In this document: positions 15,765 to 25,596 of the stretch, in pieces
Layout: each line of letters starts with the position of its first letter
Position numbering within the stretch: position 1 is the first letter of the stretch
Source: Variovorax sp. ZS18.2.2
GTDB taxonomy: Bacteria; Pseudomonadota; Gammaproteobacteria; Burkholderiales; Burkholderiaceae_C
DNA: 64,000 nt
Direction of reading: 5' to 3'
Assembly (NCBI RefSeq): GCF_024701975.1
Contig: NZ_JANLNM010000009.1
Span: forward strand, 124,001-188,000
The notes under the pieces: model-generated
What the model saw: only the letters and a program-made list of their open reading frames with translations
The model's database searches: none
Told to the model about the DNA's origin: nothing
Program-made: the position numbers and the translations under genes

Positions 15765-18341
15765 ATGTCTGTATTCGGCGGAGTGTCTGCGCGCACGCTC
15801 CAAATTTCAAGCTCCGTCATTCCATCGAGCTGGGGCCGACCGGCTCTGGAGCCGGTGCGCCTTTCCGGCCGCGAGGGCTTGAACTCACTGTTCGAATACG
15901 AACTGCTGCTCAAGACCCCCGATGCGTTGAACCTCGGCGCGAGCGGGGCCGCTGACTTCGACCTCGACGGCTTCATTGGCCGAGAGATCACCTGCAACAT
16001 CCAGCTCGACGGAGCGGGCGTATTCACTCCGGGTGGTGTGGGTGCATCGGTCGATCACATCGGCGCGGGCGTGCGCCAGATCAATGCCCTGATCACCGAT
16101 GCCGCCATGTGGGGCGAGGAAGGCCGCCACATCCAGTACAGGCTGACGCTGCGGCCATGGTTGCACCTTGCCACGCTGACCACCGACTGCAAGATCTTCC
16201 AGAACAAGACCGTCGTCGAGATCCTCGACGAACTGCTGGGCGACTACGACTTCGCTGTCGACAAGCGCCTGATCGAGACCTACCCGGTGCGGGACTACCA
16301 GACTCAACTCAACGAGAGCGACTTCGAGTTCTTCAGCCGTCTATGCCAGGAATGGGGTGTCAGCTATTTCTTCGAACACAGCGAAGGCAGACATCGCCTT
16401 GTGCTCATCGACAACATGGGCGCGTACAAGAAGAATGCGAGCGCGGCCTATCAGGAGGTGGAGTACCACGCTCCGGGTTGGAAGGTGGATGCCGAGTACG
16501 TGCACAGTTTCGTGCCGCACAACCAACTCACGAGCGGCAGGTACGCGACACGCGACTACGACTACACCCGCCCGAGGGCCGACCTGAGCGTCGGCCGCAA
16601 CGATCCGCGCCCCACCCGGCAGGCCGATGGCGAGGTCTACCAGTGGCATGCCGGTCAAGCCGGCAGCCACTATGTGCAGCCGCGCGCAGGCAGGGCCGAG
16701 GCCAACGACCCACAGGGCGAGGGCCGGCAGTTGGCGCTGCTGCGCATGGAGGCACGGCGCACCCACGGCGCCCGTGCGCGGGCCAGCGGCAACCTTCGCG
16801 GCATGGTCCCCGGGAGCAGCTTCGCGCTCAGGAAACACCCGCGCCAGAAGGCCAACGCCGAGTACCTGATTCTGGACACGCAGTTGCTGATCGAGGATGT
16901 GGCTCTGGACAGCCAGGTCAAGGGCGCTGCACTGGACGGAGGTCAGCGCTGGAAGGTCGAGGTGGACTTCACCGCGCACCCGATGGCGGAGCCATTGCGG
17001 CCAGCACCGACACAGGCCAAGCCCTTCACGCACGGGCCGCAGTCCGCACTGGTGGTCGGACCCGAGGGACAGAACCTTTGGACCGACGAACTGGGTCGCA
17101 TCAAGGTGCAGTTCCCGTGGGACCGCATCGGTCAGAAGAATCAGCACAGCACCTGCTGGATTCGGGTGTCGAGCCCGTGGGCGGGCAACCAGCTGGGAGG
17201 CGTGCACATCCCGCGTATCGGGCAGGAGGTGATTGTCGATTTCATCGGCGGCGATCCGGACCTGCCGGTGTGCACCGGACGGCTGCACAACCAGACCAAC
17301 TTGCCGCCATGGGCATTGCCGGACCAGTCGGCCCTGAGCGGATTCAGGAGCCGAGAGCTGACCCCGGAGGGCGGCAACAGCGCGCCTGGGCGTTCCAATC
17401 ATCTGGTGCTGGACGACACGCCGGCGAAGATTCAGGTGCAGCTCAAGAGCGACCATCAGCACAGCCAACTGAGCCTCGGGCACATCACGCGCATCGAGGA
17501 CAACGCCGGGCGCAAGGACCCGCGTGGCGAAGGCTTCGAGCTGCGCACCGACGGCCATGGCGTCATGCGTGCCGCTGACGGCATGCTGATCACCACCCAA
17601 GGCCGCGAGCGCGCCAGTGCCCATGCCAAGGACATGGGAGAAACGATCCGCCGCTTCACCCAAGCGCGCGACCAGCACGAGACACTCGCATCGTTGGCCC
17701 AGCAGCACAAAGTGCAGGACGAAGAAGACGATCAGGCGAGCGTGAGCGCGAGCCTCAAGGCGCAGAACGACGCACTCAAAGGGAACGACTCGGGCCAGGA
17801 CGGGTTTCCCGAGATCGCGGCCCCGCACTTGGTGCTGGCCAGTGCGGCCGGCATCGGGGCCACGGCCCATGGCTCGGTACACGTAGCTGCGGGTGAACAC
17901 ATCGCAACGACCAGCGGCGGACACACCAGCATCAGCAGTGGCAAGAGCTTTCTGGCGAGCGCGATGGATGCGGTTCGCCTGTTTGCTCACAAGGCAGGCA
18001 TCCGCATCTTTGCGGGCAAGGGGCCTGTGCAGGTACAGGCGCAAGACGACCTGATCGAGCTGGTCGCCAAGAAGGCCATCGAACTCATCAGCACGACCGA
18101 TTGGATCAAGCTCAAGGCCAAGAAGGGCATCGAACTGGAGGCCGATGGCAGCACCTTGCGCATTGGCGACGGCAAGGGCTTTGTCTTCTACACGCCACAG
18201 GCCCATCACGTGTGGGCGCGTGACCACCAGACCTTCGGGCCGAAGTCCCTCAAGACGCCCCTGCCGCAATTGCCCACGAGCGTGTGCATTCCCTGCATGC
18301 TCAAGGCGGCCAAGGCCGCCAGCGCCATCACCCGTTTCTGA
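15765..18341 (+). CDS. vgrG: Type VI secretion spike protein VgrG
   Basis: 858 residues. The N-terminal gp27-like part covers about residues 25-350 (SGREGLNSLFEYELLLKT; DYQTQLNESDFEFFSRLCQEWG). The gp5-like OB fold is near 420-512 with NLWTDELGRIKVQFPWDR and HIPRIGQEVIVDF, and the C-terminal DUF2345 region runs from about 685 to 835. VgrG trimers form the tip of the injected T6SS needle and carry effectors. The last 25 residues contain Cys-rich CIPCMLKAAKAASAITRF, probably the docking end for the adaptor or effector. There is no added toxic domain, so toxicity must come from the downstream lipase. The adaptor gene follows after 14 bp. Confidence 0.97.
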   Translation: MSVFGGVSARTLQISSSVIPSSWGRPALEPVRLSGREGLNSLFEYELLLKTPDALNLGASGAADFDLDGFIGREITCNIQLDGAGVFTPGGVGASVDHIGAGVRQINALITDAAMWGEEGRHIQYRLTLRPWLHLATLTTDCKIFQNKTVVEILDELLGDYDFAVDKRLIETYPVRDYQTQLNESDFEFFSRLCQEWGVSYFFEHSEGRHRLVLIDNMGAYKKNASAAYQEVEYHAPGWKVDAEYVHSFVPHNQLTSGRYATRDYDYTRPRADLSVGRNDPRPTRQADGEVYQWHAGQAGSHYVQPRAGRAEANDPQGEGRQLALLRMEARRTHGARARASGNLRGMVPGSSFALRKHPRQKANAEYLILDTQLLIEDVALDSQVKGAALDGGQRWKVEVDFTAHPMAEPLRPAPTQAKPFTHGPQSALVVGPEGQNLWTDELGRIKVQFPWDRIGQKNQHSTCWIRVSSPWAGNQLGGVHIPRIGQEVIVDFIGGDPDLPVCTGRLHNQTNLPPWALPDQSALSGFRSRELTPEGGNSAPGRSNHLVLDDTPAKIQVQLKSDHQHSQLSLGHITRIEDNAGRKDPRGEGFELRTDGHGVMRAADGMLITTQGRERASAHAKDMGETIRRFTQARDQHETLASLAQQHKVQDEEDDQASVSASLKAQNDALKGNDSGQDGFPEIAAPHLVLASAAGIGATAHGSVHVAAGEHIATTSGGHTSISSGKSFLASAMDAVRLFAHKAGIRIFAGKGPVQVQAQDDLIELVAKKAIELISTTDWIKLKAKKGIELEADGSTLRIGDGKGFVFYTPQAHHVWARDHQTFGPKSLKTPLPQLPTSVCIPCMLKAAKAASAITRF

Positions 18342-18355
18342 GGGCGACCCTTCGT

Positions 18356-19138
18356 ATGGAAACCTTCTTTCTTGTGGACGGCGCGATGGTGTACAGCGAG
18401 ATCAGCACCTCCAAGGTGTTTGCCGAAGTGAATGCACCTTGGTTTGCGCCGTTGATGCCGAGCACCGAACTGTGGCTGGCCGGACCGGTCCTGATCTCGC
18501 AGGATCAAGCCCGTGCCGCTAACAGTGAACCCGTTGCAACCGAGTGCGTCCGTATCGTCAACAGCTACCCGCACCGGCTGCACTTCGCGGTGATCGAATC
18601 AGCACTGCCGCTCGATCAACTGGCCGCGCATCTGCGCCATTTCGTCTATTTCGCAGACGACACGGGGCAACCCTATGGCCTGCGCATCGCGGACGGCCGC
18701 GTGATGGCCTATCTGCCGGGCGTGCTGACGCGCGACCAATGGGATGCCCTCACGGCACCAGTCGCGACCTGGGCCATCCATGACCGCATCGGCACGCACA
18801 ATGCGCTGGTGCTCAACGAGAGTCGTGCAGAGCGCAACGGGGCGCTGGAGCCCTTGGTGCTCAGCGAGACACAGATCGAACGGCTGATCGATGCGGGCGA
18901 ACCCGATACGCTGCTCGCCCAGTTGGGGGTCACGCCAGACGTTGATGCGTCGAAAAAATTGAAGTGGCATCACGAGGTGGCGCGCTACTGCGTCTCACGC
19001 TGGAAGCAAAGCGGCAGTTCCGACCGCCGCGTTCTGCTGACCTTCGCGCGGCGCGTTTTCGCAAGCCAGTGCGAATGGATCAGGGACGCGGGTCGTGTCG
19101 AGCAGGAGTTGCGGGCGGCCGCAGCGCAGGCGGTGTGA
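18356..19138 (+). CDS. DUF4123 T6SS effector adaptor/chaperone
   Basis: 260 residues starting METFFLVDGAMVY. The layout matches DUF4123 proteins: an N-terminal strand-rich part with a run of aromatic residues, RLHFAVIESALPLDQLAAHLRHFVYF, and a helical C-terminus. Such proteins load a specific effector onto its cognate VgrG and are not themselves delivered. It is placed directly between vgrG and the effector genes, which is the usual order. It is most likely cytoplasmic, as no signal peptide is seen. Confidence 0.9.
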   Translation: METFFLVDGAMVYSEISTSKVFAEVNAPWFAPLMPSTELWLAGPVLISQDQARAANSEPVATECVRIVNSYPHRLHFAVIESALPLDQLAAHLRHFVYFADDTGQPYGLRIADGRVMAYLPGVLTRDQWDALTAPVATWAIHDRIGTHNALVLNESRAERNGALEPLVLSETQIERLIDAGEPDTLLAQLGVTPDVDASKKLKWHHEVARYCVSRWKQSGSSDRRVLLTFARRVFASQCEWIRDAGRVEQELRAAAAQAV

Positions 19139-19178
19139 ACTATCAGCAGACCAATGCAACAACAAGCGGACCTTACCA

Positions 19179-19808
19179 ATGACCGAAATGCAGAGAGCTT
19201 CTAAACACACTTGGCTGCGCTTGGTGCGCCGTCTTCTCGGGCTCATCCCTCGCTGGCTGCTTGCTGCCGCGGCCCTCTCTCTTGCTACGGCTTGCACCAC
19301 GGGTTCTAACGACCTTGTGCCGAGGAAAGACATGGTCGGTGCCCCAATCTCGGCCGTAGGTCACTACGGTTCAATGATTGGAGTGCCTGAGTTCTATCTG
19401 AATGGGCGTTCGGGTGGCACCGCTTCGGGTTGGGGCGGCGGCGGGGCCACGGTCTGCTGCATGCTGCTGCCCCGCAAGGTCACTGGGCCTGTGATGGTGA
19501 AGGTGAACTGGACAACGTGTGACATCAGCGACATCAAGTTCGTGAATGGTCGCGCAGTTGACCCGAGCCAGAAGTGCAAGGAGGAAGAGCATGAGGAAAC
19601 TGTCCCTGTCAACTTCGCCGTACAACCCGGAGAGGGCGGCTCTGGCCTCTTTGTTCATTTCCTGCCGGGAAACCATGTCGAGGTCTGGTACTCGACCCGT
19701 TTTCCCGAGGCAAGTGGTTACCCCGGTCCAGTCTTTCCGCGAGGTCCCGCACCCGACTACGCGCCGTTGCCGGACAAGACTCCACAGCGCGACACCTCAA
19801 GCAAGTAA
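19179..19808 (+). CDS. DUF3304-type lipoprotein, candidate immunity protein
   Basis: 209 residues. A membrane-spanning start LLGLIPRWLLAAAALSLATAC ends in a lipobox with Cys near residue 39, so it should be a periplasm-facing lipoprotein. The mature part has GHYGSMIGVPEFYLNGRSGG, paired Cys (TVCCMLLP) and VKVNWTTCD, features I associate with DUF3304. Genes of this type sit next to DUF2235 T6SS lipases. Tle1 acts on membranes from the periplasm, so a lipoprotein encoded beside it is the natural immunity candidate. That role is inferred from position and localisation only. It stops 15 bp before the lipase gene. Confidence 0.7.
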   Translation: MTEMQRASKHTWLRLVRRLLGLIPRWLLAAAALSLATACTTGSNDLVPRKDMVGAPISAVGHYGSMIGVPEFYLNGRSGGTASGWGGGGATVCCMLLPRKVTGPVMVKVNWTTCDISDIKFVNGRAVDPSQKCKEEEHEETVPVNFAVQPGEGGSGLFVHFLPGNHVEVWYSTRFPEASGYPGPVFPRGPAPDYAPLPDKTPQRDTSSK

Positions 19809-19823
19809 TCCGAGGAAGCATCA

Positions 19824-21629
19824 ATGAGCGAATTCAAGACGGTACTCCAACCCGCCCAAGTAAGTTGCCCGCGCGCTCTGCCTTCAACGGCGGCCCACGA
19901 ATGCGAATTTACGCTGAATATAGGTGTGTTTTTCGACGGCACGGACAACAACCGGAACACTCAAGGGCTTGGAATTCATACCAACGTCGTGCGATTGTCA
20001 GAAGCGTATCGAGACTCAACCTCGGAAGGCTACTTCCGCCACTATGTATCTGGCGTCGGCACGCCGTTTTCTGAGATCAACGAAGCCGAGGCTCCTGTCA
20101 CAGGCGGGCCGTTCGGCGGCGGTGGTGAAGCGCGCATCATCTATGGCTTGTTGCAAGTCATCAACTCCGTCCATCGCTTTCTGAATGGGGAGAATCGCTT
20201 TGACGTTCCCCAACTCGCCGCGCTGTGCTCCGAAACCCGTGTTCCACCCGAGATTTCGAGATTTGAGGCGCAACACAGGCTCAACGCAGAACAGAAAATC
20301 CTTGACGAACTGGGCCTGCCTCAAGGCTTGGTCAGCGCGGGGGATCGCTCGTTCCTCGGGACTGTGCTGGAGGGTGAACGCAGTCGCTTCATCCGCAAAC
20401 ACGCCACCCAGTTGCAGCAGCAGGTGCAGGCAAGCTCCACCCGTCCGAAGATCAAGGCCATCTATCTGGACGTCTTTGGCTTCAGCCGCGGCGCAGCGCA
20501 AGCGCGTGTGTTCGTGACCTGGTTGCATGAGTTGCTGCTCATCGGCGGCCAGTTGTTCGGCGCAGACAGTTATGTGCGCATGCTCGGCCTGTTCGACACG
20601 GTGGCGTCGGTCGGTGTGACCGATGGCGCTGGCGGCTTCGGACATAGCGACTGGGCCAGTGCCCGCAACCTGCGGATTCATCCCGCCGTCAAGAATTGCG
20701 TTCACTACGTGGCACTTCACGAGTTGCGCACCAACTTTCCGAGCGACAGCGTAGGGCTCTACGGCAGCATTCCATCCAACTGCCAGGAATATCACTGCCC
20801 CGGCGCGCACAGCGATGTGGGTGGCGGCTACGGCCCGGGGGAGCAGGGCAAGGGCGTGCGTCTGGTGCGGAAGAATCCTCGTTATGCAGAGGACGGCATG
20901 GACTTGGTTCGCGATGATCAGTTGAAGGTCGCCAATCTGCCGCTCAATCAGATGTACGACGCGGCGCTCAAGACGTGTGAGGGGCATGAGTCGATACCGT
21001 GGATCGATCCGGAATCTGAAGAAGGTAAGAGGGGCAAACTTCGGGAGCGCTTCGGGCTGGATCGCCTTGAAACCGTGCGGCAGGCCGTGCAGGAATATTT
21101 CGAGCGCAGCGGTGTGCCCGCGGGCTTGGAGACCTACGACGCATTGCGTCAGCATGGCTTGCGCTATCTGGCTTGGCGCTACGAAATCAATGACAAGAAC
21201 AAGTTCGAGGCGCTGCCTAGCGTGATTCGTGCGAGGTCACTGGACCCTGAGGGTTATGGCTTCTACATGAGTGGGCAGAAGATTTTCAAGGAACAGGTTC
21301 GCTTGCTGTCGAGCCGCTCTTTCGGGGACCCGAACAAGAATGGCTTCAGTCTGCGAGCCGCAGAGATCTTCGACCAGATGAAGGCGCTGAAAGTCGCCAG
21401 CGCTGTAGGCTTGTTTTTCGACGAGTGGGTTCATGATTCCTATGCGGGATTCATCGGCAAGTTCGTGTCAGGAACATCGAGTTGGGCAAGAACAACCGGC
21501 GAGATCGCGCACATTGCGGCAGAGACTCAGCGCTATATCCGGTGGCGGGGAAGCTATGCCGGAAGCGACGAGCGGCTCAATGCTTCCGTGCCTGCCGCGA
21601 ACACTGGTATGCAACAGAAGGCGGCATGA
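19824..21629 (+). CDS. Tle1-like T6SS phospholipase effector (DUF2235)
   Basis: 601 residues with no signal peptide. The DUF2235 alpha/beta-hydrolase core begins NIGVFFDGTDNNRN near residue 33. The nucleophile elbow is GFSRG with Ser221; Asp258 in GLFDTVASVG and His329 in CPGAHSDVGGGYG complete a likely Ser-Asp-His triad. Tle1 enzymes are phospholipases A delivered by the T6SS into the periplasm of rival cells. The C-terminal third is helical and probably contacts VgrG or the adaptor. Codon use is less GC-biased than in the flanking chromosome genes. Substrate specificity cannot be read from the sequence. Confidence 0.92.
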   Translation: MSEFKTVLQPAQVSCPRALPSTAAHECEFTLNIGVFFDGTDNNRNTQGLGIHTNVVRLSEAYRDSTSEGYFRHYVSGVGTPFSEINEAEAPVTGGPFGGGGEARIIYGLLQVINSVHRFLNGENRFDVPQLAALCSETRVPPEISRFEAQHRLNAEQKILDELGLPQGLVSAGDRSFLGTVLEGERSRFIRKHATQLQQQVQASSTRPKIKAIYLDVFGFSRGAAQARVFVTWLHELLLIGGQLFGADSYVRMLGLFDTVASVGVTDGAGGFGHSDWASARNLRIHPAVKNCVHYVALHELRTNFPSDSVGLYGSIPSNCQEYHCPGAHSDVGGGYGPGEQGKGVRLVRKNPRYAEDGMDLVRDDQLKVANLPLNQMYDAALKTCEGHESIPWIDPESEEGKRGKLRERFGLDRLETVRQAVQEYFERSGVPAGLETYDALRQHGLRYLAWRYEINDKNKFEALPSVIRARSLDPEGYGFYMSGQKIFKEQVRLLSSRSFGDPNKNGFSLRAAEIFDQMKALKVASAVGLFFDEWVHDSYAGFIGKFVSGTSSWARTTGEIAHIAAETQRYIRWRGSYAGSDERLNASVPAANTGMQQKAA

Positions 21630-21683
21630 GTGGCCAATCGAAGAGGCAAGTGGCCTCCAGGAACACGTACGTGAAGGGCGAGC

Positions 21684-21944
21684 ATGCGAGATGCTGACAA
21701 CCGCCCTGTCGTGCGACTAGGCGATCCCACCGATCACGGCGGTGAGGTAATCACGGCGCTTGATTTCGTGGTGCACGGGATTCCTGTGACCGCCGAAGAC
21801 TGCATGACCTGGTGTCCCAAGTGCAAGGGCAATTTCAGGATCATCACGCCTCGCATTGGCCGCAAGCACTTGGACAAGACGATTGCCTATGAGGGCGATC
21901 TGACGGAGTGCGGCGCGAGGCTGATTTCGACGTTACGAGCCTGA
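21684..21944 (+). CDS. PAAR-domain T6SS spike-tip protein
   Basis: 86 residues, the size of a stand-alone PAAR protein. It shows VVRLGDPTDHGGEVITA at the start, two Cys pairs (CMTWCPKC), a short middle part and the closing YEGDLTECGARLIS typical of the PAAR repeat, which binds zinc and sharpens the VgrG tip. It begins 54 bp after the lipase stop. Its own stop lies only 10 bp from the stop of the convergent ABC ATPase gene, so this is the right-hand limit of the module. Confidence 0.85.
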   Translation: MRDADNRPVVRLGDPTDHGGEVITALDFVVHGIPVTAEDCMTWCPKCKGNFRIITPRIGRKHLDKTIAYEGDLTECGARLISTLRA

Positions 21945-21954
21945 AGGCGGCGTA

Positions 21955-22896
<942 letters not shown>

Positions 22897-22943
22897 ACAG
22901 GCATTCTGACGCAGGCCCTGATGAACACCGCCATCGCTTCAAC

Positions 22944-22993
22944 CGATGGACAAGCGGCGCCAAACGATGGACAGGCGGCGCATGTTCTGGACA
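22944..22993. repeat. Short phased direct repeats upstream of lipoprotein gene
   Basis: CGATGGACAaGCGGCGC at 22944-22960 and CGATGGACAgGCGGCGC at 22965-22981 are nearly identical and spaced by 21 bp. A third TGGACA core follows at 22988. The roughly two-helical-turn spacing would place the cores on one face of the DNA. The segment lies 50-100 bp upstream of the 23045 start. Its role is unknown. Confidence 0.4.
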
Positions 22994-23044
22994 ACACCCG
23001 GCACAATCGACGCCCAGTCGAATACCGCGAGAGAAGACCCGAAG

Positions 23045-23887
23045 ATGCTGCGTTTTCTGTTGGCACTGTCAGTCGTTTTACTGCTGGGTGCATGTGCTCA
23101 ATTCCACCGACCGCTCGCGGCGGCGGACCGGACCAAGGTCCAGGAGGTCGACCTTCGCGTGGTCGTCGCGCAGGAGAGCTTCATGTTCTCCGCGCAGGCG
23201 CCCGGCTTGAGTGCGGCCACGGGCGGCGGCCTCATCGGCGCGTTGATCGATTCGTCGGTGCAGCAATCGCGGCAAAAGGAAATGAGTGCGGAAGTAGGCG
23301 CCATCGTCGGCCCGCTGCTCGATTACGACTACCGTGTCGAGGCCGGCTTGGCCATCGGCGAACTGCTCAACACGCCCAACGCGTTCCCGCTGAAGATCAC
23401 CTCGTCGCAGGTGCTCGCGGGCATGCCGCCGAAGGCCGAGCAGGACGCCCGCATCGCCGCCACGAAGAGCGGCCGGGCCTACCTGGTGCTGTTGCTGCAG
23501 TACGTGCTGGAGCCCGGGCTGGGCGCCTTCACCACGCGCACTACGGCGCTGCTCTGGCAGGACGGCAACAAGGAACCCTCGTACCGCTCCGCCACGATCT
23601 ACCAGACGCCGGTCAGCGGCGGCGCGCGCGCCACCGTCGTTCGCCGGCTGGGCGCCAACGACGGGCAGCAGCTCAAGGCCGTGATGCGCGATTCGATCCA
23701 GCAGACGCTGCACGTGGTGGGGCTCGACCTTGCCGGTGCGCGCTCCGGCGCGATCCGCACCGCGCGGTTCAACGTCAACGGCACTTGGCTCACGCTGGGT
23801 GGCCAGGGCTTCGACGAGCAGCCCGGCCGCGTCGCATTTCGCGACCAGGACAACGCGATGTACTCGGTCCGGACGGCCGCACCATGA
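23045..23887 (+). CDS. Lipoprotein of unknown function
   Basis: 280 residues starting MLRFLLALSVVLLLGACAQF, a lipoprotein signal with Cys near residue 17. A glycine-rich segment ATGGGLIGALIDSSVQQSRQKE near residue 60 resembles parts of outer-membrane-associated lipoproteins but I do not recognise the family. Two Met codons upstream extend the frame, but they precede the signal peptide and are unlikely starts. The stop overlaps the start of the next gene by 4 bp, so the two products probably work together at the cell envelope. Confidence 0.75.
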   Translation: MLRFLLALSVVLLLGACAQFHRPLAAADRTKVQEVDLRVVVAQESFMFSAQAPGLSAATGGGLIGALIDSSVQQSRQKEMSAEVGAIVGPLLDYDYRVEAGLAIGELLNTPNAFPLKITSSQVLAGMPPKAEQDARIAATKSGRAYLVLLLQYVLEPGLGAFTTRTTALLWQDGNKEPSYRSATIYQTPVSGGARATVVRRLGANDGQQLKAVMRDSIQQTLHVVGLDLAGARSGAIRTARFNVNGTWLTLGGQGFDEQPGRVAFRDQDNAMYSVRTAAP

Positions 23888-24576
23888 AGCAACCCTCACA
23901 ACCTCGCACCGGCCTGGCAGCGGCCGTCCTGTTCGCGCTCTGCGCCATGCCCAGCTTCGCGCAGGCGGTCACCGAGAGCGAAGCGCTCGACATGGTCTAC
24001 CAGCAGGCGCCGGAACAGGAGCAGCGCCCCAACGGTCCGCCGGTCGAGACCCTTCGCGCGCCGCAGGGCTGCAAGCTCTACCTGCCGGCGATCGAAGACG
24101 CCCGCAACAACCAGGTCTACGCCGGCAACCTCACATTGATGATGCCGACAGTGCATGCCACACCGAGGGCGGTGGAGTCGCTGCGCAGCGGCGATGCGGG
24201 CATGTGGACGCGCGATGCGTTGCTGTCGACCAAGCGCTACGGCTTCCAGCCCATCGTCGCCGCACCCGCTGCGGCCACTGGTGCCCGGCAGGTCTCGGCC
24301 GTGGTCGCATTGCGCCTCGCCCATGCATGGTCCGCGGGGCTCAACCTCGTCTCGCATGTGGTGCTGAAGGTGAACTACCGCCTGCCCGGCGGCGAGATGG
24401 CCACGCGCCTCTATCACGGCATGGGCACGCGCGCCAACTGGGCGAGCGGCAACGGCGAGTTCATGTCGGTGCTGAACCTGGGCATGGAAGAGGCGGTGCG
24501 CAGCATGGCGACCGATGCCGTGGCGCTGTGCGAGGGCAAGCCCCTTCCGGCACCCGCTCCCGCTGCCGCGCCATAA
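23884..24576 (+). CDS. Exported protein of unknown function
   Basis: 230 residues with a Sec signal peptide, TGLAAAVLFALCAMPSFAQA, cleaved near residue 28. The mature part contains one Cys in QGCKLYLPAIEDARN and a second near the C-terminus (ALCEGKP), which could form a disulfide, and ends in a Pro/Ala-rich tail. The ATGA overlap with the upstream lipoprotein gene shows translational coupling. No family is recognised. The frame runs open far upstream through the lipoprotein gene, but that is an overlap artefact of GC-rich DNA. Confidence 0.7.
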   Translation: MKQPSQPRTGLAAAVLFALCAMPSFAQAVTESEALDMVYQQAPEQEQRPNGPPVETLRAPQGCKLYLPAIEDARNNQVYAGNLTLMMPTVHATPRAVESLRSGDAGMWTRDALLSTKRYGFQPIVAAPAAATGARQVSAVVALRLAHAWSAGLNLVSHVVLKVNYRLPGGEMATRLYHGMGTRANWASGNGEFMSVLNLGMEEAVRSMATDAVALCEGKPLPAPAPAAAP

Positions 24577-24579
24577 CGG

Positions 24580-25470
24580 CTACATCCGCAAGCCGCTGAA
24601 CTCCGTCTTCATCCAGTCGATGAAAGCCCGCGTGCGGGCCGGCAGCAGCCGCGCGTTGGGATAGATCACGCTCACCGGCCGCGGCGGCGGCTCGAAGTCT
24701 TCGAGCACGATCTGGAGGCGCCCCTGCGCCACGTAAGGCAGCACCTGGTACGAGAAGAAGGTGCCGAAGCCCATGCCCGCGGCGCAGGCCTCGACGGCGG
24801 GCGCAAGGTGGTTGAACTCCAGGCGGTTGCTCGGCGTCACGCCGATCGTCTTGCCGCCTTCGTGGAACTGCCATTGCGGCGGCGCATCGATGCGGCCGCG
24901 GACGCAGGGCGCGCCGTTCAGGTCGCGCGGATGCTGCGGCGTGCCGTGGCGCGCGAGGTAGTCGGGGCTCACCGCCACCACGCGCCGGATGGTGCCCAGC
25001 GTCTGCGCCACGAGCGACGAATCTTCCAGCGGGCTGATGCGGATGCCGACGTCGATGTTCTCCTCCAGCAGGTTCACCGCGCGGTCGTACAGCAGCACGC
25101 TGCAGCGCACCTTGTCGTAGCGCTTCATGAAGCGCGTGATGGCCGGCGCCACGTACATGTGGCCGAACAGCACCGGCGCGGTGATGGTGAGCTGGCCCGC
25201 CGGTTCGCGCGCTTCGGCGTTGAGCGCGCGGTCGGCGGCATCGGCCGCGAGCAGCACCTCGCGTGCGCTCGGAAGGTAGTGGCGGCCCTCCTCGGTGAGC
25301 GACAGGCGGCGGGTGGTGCGATGAAAAAGGCGCACGCCCAGGTGCGCCTCGAGCGCGGCCAATGAACGCACCACCGCGGGCAGCGAGGTACCCAGCGACT
25401 CGGCGGCGCGGGTCATGCTGCCTTGCTCGGCAATCTGCACGAATGTCTGCATGGCTTTGAAGCGGTCCAT
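24580..25470 (-). CDS. LysR-family transcriptional regulator
   Basis: 296 residues. The N-terminal winged helix is MDRFKAMQTFVQIAEQGSMTRAA with the recognition part SLPAVVRSLAALEAHLGVRLFHRTTR, followed by the co-inducer domain. The sub-type resembles the large group of AaeR/DmlR-like regulators. It is divergent from the GST gene, and the 126 bp between them should hold the shared control region, so that operon is the likely target. The inducer is unknown. The stop is 3 bp from the convergent exported-protein gene. Confidence 0.93.
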   Translation of the reverse strand: MDRFKAMQTFVQIAEQGSMTRAAESLGTSLPAVVRSLAALEAHLGVRLFHRTTRRLSLTEEGRHYLPSAREVLLAADAADRALNAEAREPAGQLTITAPVLFGHMYVAPAITRFMKRYDKVRCSVLLYDRAVNLLEENIDVGIRISPLEDSSLVAQTLGTIRRVVAVSPDYLARHGTPQHPRDLNGAPCVRGRIDAPPQWQFHEGGKTIGVTPSNRLEFNHLAPAVEACAAGMGFGTFFSYQVLPYVAQGRLQIVLEDFEPPPRPVSVIYPNARLLPARTRAFIDWMKTEFSGLRM

Positions 25471-25596
25471 GCCGCGATTAAACCGGAAAACGCAGCAGTC
25501 AAATACAGAAATGACTATTCATTCATCGGATGCAAGAGAGAAGAATCGGGAACACGCCATCCCCAGCCCTCGTCTCGACATTCCAAAGGACCTCCC

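Larger units (their letters stand above)
15468..21954 (+). other. T6SS VgrG-effector-PAAR module between two ABC exporter genes
   Basis: A compact rightward set of vgrG, DUF4123 adaptor, DUF3304 lipoprotein, DUF2235 lipase and PAAR genes. It lies between the permease gene (ending at 15467) and the ATPase gene (stop at 21955) of an apparent NodIJ-like exporter. The genes from 19200 on use visibly more A/T-ending codons than the flanking genes. No T6SS sheath, baseplate or ClpV genes are in the window. No integrase or clear flanking direct repeats were found. Confidence 0.7.

Noticed and set aside
15579..15803. Small minus-strand frame across the vgrG start
   Set aside because: Overlaps the vgrG start region and the AT-rich promoter, has no ribosome-binding site and resembles no known protein.
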